DNA of 64,000 nucleotides, from contig NC_057320.1 of the NCBI RefSeq assembly GCF_000687475.1, positions 3,472,001 through 3,536,000 of the forward strand, read 5' to 3'. The notes under the pieces were generated by a model that worked only from the letters and a program-made list of their open reading frames with translations, had not been told where the DNA came from and did not search any database. Positions 1 to 7,751 of the stretch are shown one piece after another. How positions within the stretch are numbered: position 1 is the stretch's first letter; the number at the start of each line of letters is the position of its first letter. The DNA comes from Ustilaginoidea virens. Its lineage: Eukaryota; Ascomycota; Sordariomycetes; Hypocreales; Clavicipitaceae. A program made the translations under genes and the position numbers.

Positions 1-20
1 CCCTAACCGAGTCTGACTAG

Positions 21-227
21 ACTATCGACTTTCGTGGCGAGGACAAGTTCGATGCAGAGTCCCGAGGAAATGCATTTCGGCTTGTTTTGGGCCAAAATGA
101 TGGCGAGAAGGAATCGTCTGCTGAAGCTCCATTACATTTCCACTTTGTCCGCGAGCAGCCAATACATCGAACTTGGAGTGTTGCGCTGATTAGAACCGAT
201 CACTCACGATACACACATTTCTCCTAG
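21..227 (+). CDS. Possible last exon of a gene entering from the left edge
   Basis: An open frame of 68 codons runs from base 21 to a TAG at 225-227 and has no suitable ATG of its own. It is preceded by what looks like an intron end: CTAAC at 3-7 and TAG at 18-20. The frame reads as mixed, globular-looking protein (TIDFRGEDKFDAE at its start, then acidic and His-rich stretches). I do not recognise the family. It could equally be a degraded gene end, since bases 250-400 also hold short coding-like pieces without a consistent frame. The call depends on sequence to the left of the window. Confidence 0.25.
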   Translation, partial: TIDFRGEDKFDAESRGNAFRLVLGQNDGEKESSAEAPLHFHFVREQPIHRTWSVALIRTDHSRYTHFS

Positions 228-394
228 TCAACGTTCGACTCTAGCACTGACCCAAGTCAAGTATTCCTTCAATTCGGAGGTGCGGGTTGACGTTGCCCTT
301 ACAAGGCTGCTGCTGTACATGAGACGATCAAGTCGGCTGGAGAGGAAGCTCCAGGAACTACGGAGAAAAAAGAGGTGCTTTGGAAAAGCAGAAT

Positions 395-1426
395 TCAAGC
401 ATACTTCTTGATCATGCTCAGCAGTGCTTCGTCGACCTCCTTTGGATTAGTGGCATTCAAGTAATGACCTCCCCCATCCACAAAAGTCAATGTTGCCTCG
501 GGAGAGTTTGTGAAAAGCTTGATATGCTCCGTGGGCACGACTGCGCCAAACACTGGATCTGCGGAACCCTGCATGGTAAACGTTAGTGACAGTGTCGGGG
601 CACCAAGCGAGAAGATGAACCTTGCGAACCTGGAGCCAGTACACTGGGCACCTGACATCTCGCAGCCGGAAGAGAAGGCCGTCTCTCTCCATCAGACATG
701 CCAGAGCCATTCGCAGCTTCCGGCGACCTTGATCCCCAGAGTAGACGGTCTTGACAGTCTCGTCCCAGAACGCAAGGGTCGCCTGAGGAACAGCTGCCGT
801 AAAGCCCAGCTTGCCGACCATGCCACGCCAGACTTCGTCGACTACAAAATCGGGAGTTTCCGTGTTGCTGCACCAACTGTCATAGAAAGGCGCCAGCTGA
901 GTCTGGGGATCCCAGCAGCCTTTCTCCCGAGATGCACTCGTCTCCGCGTCCATGGAAGTACCGAGAGGCAGGAGCCCCAAGATCTGGACCAAGTCAACGT
1001 CAGTGCACTTGTTGCTCCTCTGCGGTGGCGAAAAGGATTGAGCGGAGCAGCACATACCCTGTCGGGAGCCAGCAGGGCCATGCGAACCACCATCCATCCT
1101 CCTTGGCTAGTCCCGAGAGCGAATGCCTTCTTGACTTGGAGGGCGTCCATGACCTGTAGCGCCATGATGGCTGTGTCCCAGTATGTAAATTGCTCGGAAA
1201 CAGAGCTGGTTGCTCCATGTCCAAGTGGCTCGATGGCAAGGAGGTTGGCGGCATCGGTCAAGGTCTGGTTCTCGAACTGGCCATTGTAGAGTGATGAGGT
1301 TGTGCACATGGAATTGATGAGCACTACTGTCGGTTTTGAGGGGTCGAGCTTTCCACCATTGGAAAGTCTGTATCCAGCGTTGATGCCGCCCAAGTGAGGG
1401 ACTTTGATGGTTGTGGTAGCCGCCAT
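395..1426 (-). CDS. Alpha/beta hydrolase fold protein, three exons
   Basis: Predicted 298-residue alpha/beta hydrolase, probably a soluble esterase or related hydrolase; the substrate is not evident. Exons (minus strand) are 1426-1058, 983-630 and 568-395; both introns (984-1057, 74 nt; 569-629, 61 nt) have GT/AG borders and keep phase 0, and the first has a CTGAC branch-like site. The nucleophile elbow is GTSQGG, near residue 118. The catalytic acid is probably the Asp of GSADPV, at the start of exon 3, and the His lies in GGGHYLNAT near the C-terminus, so the triad is complete. The start is the ATG before AATTTIKVPHLGG; an upstream in-frame ATG at 1462 would add 12 residues with no clear purpose. 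No signal peptide is seen. Similar proteins are common in fungi as uncharacterised hydrolases. Confidence 0.85.
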
Positions 1427-1633
1427 GTTGTACAATGATGGCACTCTGGCTGAAGGGGGCATGCAGGCTGCCAGGGAGAACCTCTAGTCTTTCCGACGCT
1501 CACGGGAGGGGGTAAAGAAAAAGTCAAACACAGTTGCAGGAGGGAAGGGTGGCTGCTTTATCCTGTTCCTTGCATTCACCACGTACACAACTTGATTGAT
1601 CAATTCGAGTCGAGGGCCCGTTCTACCGATAGA

Positions 1634-1667
<34 letters not shown>

Positions 1668-1678
1668 GCAGGCAGGCA
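1634..1678. repeat. (AAGC)n/(GGCA)n microsatellite
   Basis: About eight AAGC units followed by about four GGCA units, in the promoter-side region of the hydrolase gene. One base change converts one unit into the other, so the tract probably grew as one repeat and then diverged. Confidence 0.9.
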
Positions 1679-2181
1679 ACGTTGGGGTTATTGTCCTTGA
1701 CTCGACCGACGTGAAAAACCCTCGGCATTCAGTTCCCAAACCAGCATGAGCACGCGCTTCCCCAGTCTTCCAAGTCTTGTTGTCCCCGACTACGAAAGTT
1801 CCGAGGCCGCCCAGCACGTCTCAAACGTTTGCGCCGCGCGACAGAGCAGGGATTTCGAGCAGGGATCCCGAGCAAGCATCTTCATGAGAGCTAGCAGCCT
1901 AGCTCGGTGCTAGTGTAGCTCGGTGCTAGCTGGTGCATGTCGTGCATGTCATGGGGGCGTCAATGTGGGCATCACCCACTCCGTACTCCGTCCGCACTTG
2001 TGTCGCATCGCAGTCAAGGAATAAATGACGCCGATTTACAGTCGTTCACGAGATACCTTGGAATCGGAAAATCAGAAAATTGGAAAATCTAACTCTCTGA
2101 CTCCCCCTCTCTTGGCTATACGATTTACCTATTGCGATTAGCCACATGTAATTTGGAAAGAAAAAAAAGCAAAAAAAAACA

Positions 2182-2358
2182 CCCCACAAAGCTGCGATAG
2201 ATGCTGGCTGCGGTAGATGACTATTTCGTACGAGAGAAGCCTGCCTGCTGCAGTAGATATCTACTGCCATAGATGTCTATTATAACAGAAAAATAAATGC
2301 AGGCATCTCTTAAACGAAGTAGTCATTTACTGCGGCTAGCATTTAGCATCTTTCGGGG
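2182..2358. mobile_element. Fold-back (MITE-like) element with diverged inverted arms
   Basis: Two 49-base arms, 2196-2244 and 2299-2347, are inverted copies of each other. By hand alignment 38 of 49 positions match and 8 of the 11 differences are transitions. Similarity continues with small gaps out to CCCC at 2182-2185 and GGGG at 2355-2358, giving a unit of about 177 bases. The centre holds an exact 18-base palindrome at 2250-2267 around GTAGATATCTAC. No coding sequence is inside. This is the structure of a miniature inverted-repeat or fold-back element; the excess of transitions fits repeat-induced point mutation. I could not fix a target-site duplication. Confidence 0.6.
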
Positions 2359-2851
2359 CATACTTTTTTAATTAGCCTATCAGATTTGGTAAACCTTAGA
2401 GTGGTCTTATAGTTTTCTGATTTTGCGAATGGGTTGCCTCATATGGCTGTTTCTGCGTGTCTCCATCGACAGCTCCAACTTCCCGTTGCGCCTCCCAAAC
2501 GGTAAGATGTATCTGCCGACGAACCGGCCAAAACATTGCACTCTGCAGAAACAGATGCGGCCGACCGGTGCGTGATGAGTCCTGTCGGGCTGACTGTTGG
2601 ACTGACTGACCCGTATATGTCATGACTGTTAAGCTTGGCACACTGATGGAGTCCGTAAATTTTCCCCCCTCCCCTGCTTGCCTGCCTCCTTTGCCTGCCC
2701 TGAGGGGTTCAGGTAAGTCAAGGGAATGTGGTTTGTGGGTGTGGCTCAACTTCGATTCTAAGTCGCCATGATTATCCTGATGGCTTGGCAATAGTCGAAC
2801 CGACTACGGAGTAGTGTGACGGATAAATCCCCGTCAACTCCACAAGTGGAC

Positions 2852-2867
2852 GGGGGGGGGGGGGGGG
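2852..2867. repeat. G16 homopolymer
   Basis: An uninterrupted run of 16 G in the gene-free stretch, about 40 bases downstream of a TACGGAGTA copy. Confidence 0.95.
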
Positions 2868-3818
2868 CACGTATGGGGCTGCACAGACTCTGACGGTATC
2901 GACGGAACGTACCGCAAAACTAGGTGGCGTCTTGACTTTCTTGCCCATTCACGGCCCAAGGCCTGGACCCTTGTCTTGCGGAGCGGAATAAGCTATATCG
3001 ACAGCACTTATTCCTGATGACATGCTGGGATACGGGAGGTGTGAGCAGCATGAGGCAGAGAGAGACAAACGGGTTCCTAGAGCATTGTACGCTGTCACGG
3101 GGCAAACCTGAGTAGTTGTTGACCGGGGTGAGATTGATGAGTTCGGTTCAACCTTGGCTGCAAACTTCTGTCCCATTGCGCTGGAGGCCGTCAAATACGC
3201 GGGGAAAGGATCAATAAAATCGACCTGATTTGACCCCTTGCATAACTAGCGAAGGATCTGGTTCGGGTCAGAGTCCAGACTCGTAGACACAGGAGTAGAC
3301 CAGTGGTCGGCTCTCGCTCGAGACACGAGCGGGCGGTGGGTGACTTGCCAAAAATCTTCTGTCTTCTTGGCGTGCAGCCCGAGGCCCCGCCTTCTGTTGC
3401 TTGTTCAGGGCTTCGGCCATGTCTCGATGGAGCTATGCTAGTTCGATGCGAGTTGAAGCCTGAAGGTGTTACGAGTGGCGACTAATCAGTCGCATTCGAA
3501 ACGACCGGACGCTAGTAAAGGGACGCCTCAGACAGTAGAACCGCTGCTCCGCACCTCGCTTGCGCAAAAATTATATCTTTGCTTTCTTTTCTTCCCGCCA
3601 GGCAGAGACAGGTGGAGCGGCGGCGGGTAAAGGGCTGGACGATGTCTTCTTTCTTTCTTTCTTTTTTTTTTCCCGGGACAAGACTGGGTTCTGGCCCAGG
3701 TCTTAAAAGGGGTTTCTCCCCCAAACCCCCCTCCTCCATCACCATGTTTGGGAGACGGGCGCTGTGATTTCCGCAGTATTGCGCATTCAACTATTGCTTC
3801 ACAGATTGATGCGACCCA

Positions 3819-5266
3819 ATGTCATCCGATGACAAATCCCAGCTACCCGGCCTGCCGGGCTACGACAAGGACAACTTGCAGCCATGGCTCGTTGCCGTGA
3901 CTGTCTCGATGACGGTGTTGGCGCTGGCTGCCGTAGGACTCCGTCTGTTGAGTCGGCGCATGAAACGTCAGAGCCTGTGGCTGGATGACAAAATGATCAT
4001 CTTCTCCATGGTAAGCCTTTCTTCTCTTGATAGAGCTTCCTGGTTAATGACGGGAAATTCCTAATGCTAATAGTCTTTGATCCTCGGACTAGGTCTGGAA
4101 CCTGGCTGTTATTGGCTTCATCTTTGCAATGTACTCCTCCGGCATGGGCATCCACGCAGACAAGGTTGAAACCAGCAGCATCATCATGATGGCGAAATGG
4201 CTCGTCGTTGCCGAGATTCTCTACGCGTGGAACCTGGGATGGACAAAGATCAGTCTTTTGCTCATGTACTACCGCATCTTCCGCCACGCTTACTTCAAGA
4301 AGATGGCTTGGGTGGTGGGTATCTTTGTCTGGGCGTGGGTGATTTGCATCACGTTCCTCTTCATCTTCATCTGCGTCCCAGTTCAGAAGTTGTGGTATCC
4401 GCAGATTCCCGGCAGATGCATCAACCAAGTCGGCACCTGGATCTCCAACGCGTTGTCGACCATTCTAACGGACCTCATCATTTTGCTTCTGCCCCTTCCA
4501 CAGATCTGGAAGCTCCAGCTGAGAAAAACGGAAAAGATGGGCCTTACCCTGGCGTTTAGCCTGGGCTTCTTGTGAGTCTGCAAGTGGGGACCTGCGCCCA
4601 ACGAGAGCGACCTTGCCTTTTGCTCTTCCTTTGTCGTTCCATTTTTCCATATTTTCTATCTTTTTTTTTCCCCCTCTAACAGGCAACTCCAGTGTCGTGT
4701 TTGCGTCGGCATACCGAACCAGCGTGCTGTTCACGTACACCAACACTGACCCAACATATACACTGGCCCCAACCGTGGGCTGGACCGTCATTGAAATGTC
4801 GGCAGGCATCATATCGGCCTGCTTGCCCACCTTCCTCCCCATCGTCCTTTGCTGCGCACGAGCATGCGGACTGGGACGGGCGCCAAGCATGCCCATTCAA
4901 GACTCAAATGCACCGCCCACTTTTGGCGGCTCCGGAAATAAAGGCAACAAAAACGGCGTCATATCGTTCAACAGCTTTGCCTCTCGGACGGAAGACCACG
5001 ACTCGGAAAAGGCCACCGACGGCCCGTTTTACCGTCTGCAGGACATTCGTGAAACGGAGAGCGTGGCATCGCGACCTGTGGGATCGGAAGCGGAAACACA
5101 CACGGGACCCCTGGAGCAGCCCCCCTTGCGGCCAGACGTGGAAGGGTATGTCCGGAGCGTGCATACATACACGGTCAAGGGAAATGAGAGCAGCGAAGAC
5201 GATATACCGTTGCAGGGCATCAGAGTCCAGAAGGATTTCCAAACGGGAACCTTGAGACAAGGGTAA
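3819..5266 (+). CDS. Fungal rhodopsin-domain (Pth11-like) integral membrane protein
   Basis: Predicted 414-residue seven-helix membrane protein of the fungal rhodopsin-domain family, which includes Pth11-related candidates for surface sensing; no CFEM domain is present. Exons are 3819-4010, 4093-4571 and 4693-5266. Intron 1 (4011-4092) is phase 0. The second acceptor is fixed by phase: only the AG at 4691-4692 joins SLGF to VVFASAYRTS in frame, giving the family-typical SLGF-F-VVFASAYR junction. Family hallmarks are an N-terminal helix after PWLVAVTV, the WLDDKMII segment, the MYYRIF loop, the RCIN cysteine loop before helix 5 and the TVGWTVIEMSAGIISACLP block of helix 7. The cytosolic tail (about 110 residues) is hydrophilic and rich in Ser/Thr/Glu. 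The ligand is unknown. Confidence 0.85.
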
Positions 5267-5774
5267 TGAGGTATTGCGTACGAAAAGTAGGGCGAAAAGC
5301 AGTCATGACGGTATAACACGGGCGTTTGAGTATCGAGAGCTAAGAACTGTGGGCCGGGGCTCAGGAACGAACTTGTAAATGTACTGTATTGAAATACACG
5401 AACGTGCGAAGCGTGAGCCAGCAACAAGTCTGGCGAGTGATGATGGACTTGTAAGTCGTCTCTGTGTTGAACTTTGACTGGTCACCTGAGCTTTGCCTGA
5501 CAGGGTTTTAGCCCCGCAGCCCTCGGCCCCACACCGCCAAGTCCCACAAAGATTGATCATTGGCAGGACTTGCCCCACCAACTTGCCCTCACGAGTCACC
5601 ATCCCTCCATTCCCTTCTGCCAGCAAAACTCTCGCATCGAGTCCTTGTCTAGTCATACCTGCCAAAAAGAAAAAAGAGGCAAAAGAAAGGGAGGGGGGGA
5701 AGATCCGGCCGAATCTTCTCATGCTCAACAGCAGTGCCAGGGGGCAGCGCGCGCTCCGCACCTGGCAGTCAGCT
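5267..5774. other. Intergenic, rhodopsin gene to DUF2196 gene
   Basis: About 500 bases that must hold the 3' end of the rhodopsin gene and the promoter of the DUF2196 gene. The frame of the latter stays open upstream to 5493, but that part has no codon bias typical of coding sequence and is best read as 5' leader. An A/G-rich run lies at 5668-5705. Confidence 0.5.
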
Positions 5775-6383
5775 ATGAACCGGCCCCGGAATCGTCAGCC
5801 GCGACCTCCCCGTCAAAACCACAGTCCCGGCGGCCACCAGGCGGATTCCACTCGGCGTTGGACTCCAAGCCCCGCGACGACACCGCAGCAGGCTGCCGGC
5901 GCTGTTCCGTCCGTGCAGCAGGTAGTTCCGGGGGCATCCGTGTTCGTCGTGTTGAAAAAGGACCAGCCCACGGGCAAGGAAACAGCAGGGGTGGTGGCCG
6001 ACCTGCTCACCCGCGGCGACCATCCCCGCGGCATCAAGGTTCGCCTGCAAAACGGCCAAGTCGGCAGAGTGCAACGCATGGGGCTCGGCTCGGCTGCCGC
6101 GTCGGGAGCCGTCAGTCCTGCTGGCGGCACCGGCGTGGCGAGCGGCTCGTCGAGGTTCGGCCGTCGATGCACCGACGTGCGCGGGGACCTGGACTACCCG
6201 TCTGAGCCGCCCGCGAGAAGCCTGGCTGATTTCCTCCCCCCGACTCAAGAAAGCGTTGACGAGATGTCCCCCGGGCCAGAGAGCGCTGCTTCCTATGTAT
6301 CCGTAAGGTGTCCTGTCTGTGATGTCTTTGAGGGAGACGAGGCTGCAGTCTCTTATCACGTTGAACGGCAGCACCTAAACTGA
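5775..6383 (+). CDS. YwbE/DUF2196 domain protein with C-terminal C-x2-C...H zinc-finger-like motif
   Basis: Predicted 202-residue protein in a single exon. The middle (about residues 45-105) matches the YwbE/DUF2196 family, a short module shared by bacteria and fungi: PGASVFVVLKKDQPTGKETAG, then a TRGDHPRGIKVRL stretch and NGQVGRVQRMG. The family has no firmly assigned function. The C-terminus carries CPVCDVFEGDEAAVSYHVERQH, with the spacing of a single C2H2 or ubiquitin-binding UBZ-type finger. The two modules together suggest a nucleic-acid or ubiquitin-linked adaptor, but this is inference. The ATG at 5775 begins MNRPRNRQPRPPRQ, a basic proline-rich leader; the frame is open further upstream to 5493, so a longer product cannot be excluded. 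Confidence 0.8.
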   Translation: MNRPRNRQPRPPRQNHSPGGHQADSTRRWTPSPATTPQQAAGAVPSVQQVVPGASVFVVLKKDQPTGKETAGVVADLLTRGDHPRGIKVRLQNGQVGRVQRMGLGSAAASGAVSPAGGTGVASGSSRFGRRCTDVRGDLDYPSEPPARSLADFLPPTQESVDEMSPGPESAASYVSVRCPVCDVFEGDEAAVSYHVERQHLN

Positions 6384-7370
6384 GGCGGAGGCGGGACCTC
6401 GGGAACTTTGAGGGATCGTGCAACCTGGGCGGCCGGAACAGCCGACCTTGGTTACGGCGCTCCGTCGTTCTTTCCGCTGTAGCACAGAGGCCAGCAAGAG
6501 GAGAAGCCCGTCACGTCCGCGTTTCTTGGGCGAGACTGCCTACCTCCAGAGCTCAAGTAGCGGTTGGCCCCCCCCCCCCCCCCCCCCCCCCCCCCGGGCG
6601 GTATTGAGAGAGTCCAACGCTCCTACGGAATGAATCCTACTATGTGACTGAGCGCAAGACACTCAAAGGCCACGCGCACGTCGACTACTTATCAGGCCCG
6701 AGTCCAAACTTGCGTCACCAAAAATGAAATCAAATGGGGGGTTTGGAAGTGTGCTCCCTGTCTGGGGAATTGGTGGATTGAAGGCGGTCAGCGTATCCCG
6801 GGCTACTGTCTTGAGTGTGAGACGCGATGCGCAGCAAGACTAAAATCACACCCAAGTTGCCGCCTACCCCAGACACTTGCCGATGCAGCTGCGCAACACC
6901 GGCGCAATTGGAAACAGAAGCTGTTTACAGAATGGTTCTCGTCAAAGTCAAGATGACAGGGCTGGCAGTTGAACGGCCAGCCAGCCAATTTGATCAAATA
7001 GTAGAGGTGCATACAAGGAGCTTCTTTGACATACATCGCACGACTGACTGTCGCCCAAGCTGGAAAGCAAGCATCTTGCCAGCCAATGCCTGCGTATAGG
7101 ACGGCATGGCCGGTCCCAGATATGAAACATATCCTCTCACCCCATTCTTGCTTTCTCATCTGCCTCGTAAGCCACGCCGTGCGGAGGAGACGAACCGTCC
7201 AACAAGTCGCGTTTCTGCGCACGCACCTCTTCCCGACGGGTGACGAAAGTGATGAGGAGGCAGGGCATCAGGCAGGGCCTGCGCGTGCAGGGCAGTGGCC
7301 TTGCCAGAGGCTGAATAATATCAAATAACGCACCCGCTGTCAACAATCCGAGATATGGATCGTCGCCTAC
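6384..7370. other. Intergenic with C28 run
   Basis: Nearly 1 kb between the DUF2196 gene and tRNA-Glu. It contains a run of 28 C at 6568-6595. Open frames here overlap in all directions and show no recognisable protein. I see no gene. Confidence 0.6.
6568..6595. repeat. C28 homopolymer
   Basis: An uninterrupted run of 28 C, about 185 bases downstream of the DUF2196 stop codon. Runs of this length are unstable and prone to miscounting in sequencing. Confidence 0.9.
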
Positions 7371-7460
7371 TCCGATGTGGTGTAGTGGCTATCATACTGC
7401 GCTTTCAAGGGATCCCCTGGAAGCTCCGCAGGGATCGGGGTTCGATTCCCCGCATCGGAG
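7371..7460 (+). tRNA. tRNA-Glu (UUC) with 18-nt intron
   Basis: A full cloverleaf can be drawn. The acceptor stem is TCCGATG (7371-7377) with CATCGGA (7453-7459) and discriminator G at 7460. The anticodon stem is CTGCG (7397-7401) with CGCAG (7427-7431), the anticodon TTC is at 7404-7406, and the T arm is GGGGTTCGATTCCCC. An 18-nt intron (7408-7425) follows the base 3' of the anticodon, the usual place for nuclear tRNA introns. The TAGTGG and GGTTCGATTCC stretches serve as A and B boxes. No CCA is encoded, as expected in a eukaryote. Confidence 0.95.
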
Positions 7461-7467
7461 ACTTGAA

Positions 7468-7472
7468 TTTTT
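7468..7472 (+). terminator. Pol III T5 terminator of tRNA-Glu
   Basis: Five T residues lie eight bases after the tRNA end, the normal RNA polymerase III stop signal. Confidence 0.7.
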
Positions 7473-7751
7473 GCCCGGCCTTTCGAGGCAGTCGATTTAT
7501 GTCTTTCGTCTTTTTACATGCATGGTTAATTACCTGTTTGGCCATGGCAGTAGAGACGCGGAGGGAACCAAGTCAGGGATGGGCGTGTTAAATAGCAAAT
7601 ACCTTGGACTAGGCTAGGGACCTAAAGGACATGTACCTAATTCAGTCAGAGTACATACAGTGCACACTACTGTACAAGGGCATACATTAGGTACATACAT
7701 GCAAGGCTACATACATACAACCCGAGATGCGTCGATACAACCCCAATACAC

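Larger units (their letters stand above)
1427..3818. other. Gene-free stretch with AT-rich island
   Basis: About 2.4 kb between the hydrolase promoter and the rhodopsin gene. It holds a tetranucleotide tract (1634-1678), an AT-rich island at about 2040-2400 with a fold-back element, one copy of TACGGAGTA (2805-2813) and a G16 run (2852-2867). The short open frames here lack codon bias, introns or recognisable protein and I do not call genes from them. Confidence 0.7.

Noticed and set aside
1..10. CCCTAACC at the left edge as a telomere repeat
   Set aside because: Only one copy is present and it fits better as an intron branch site (CTAAC) before an AG acceptor.
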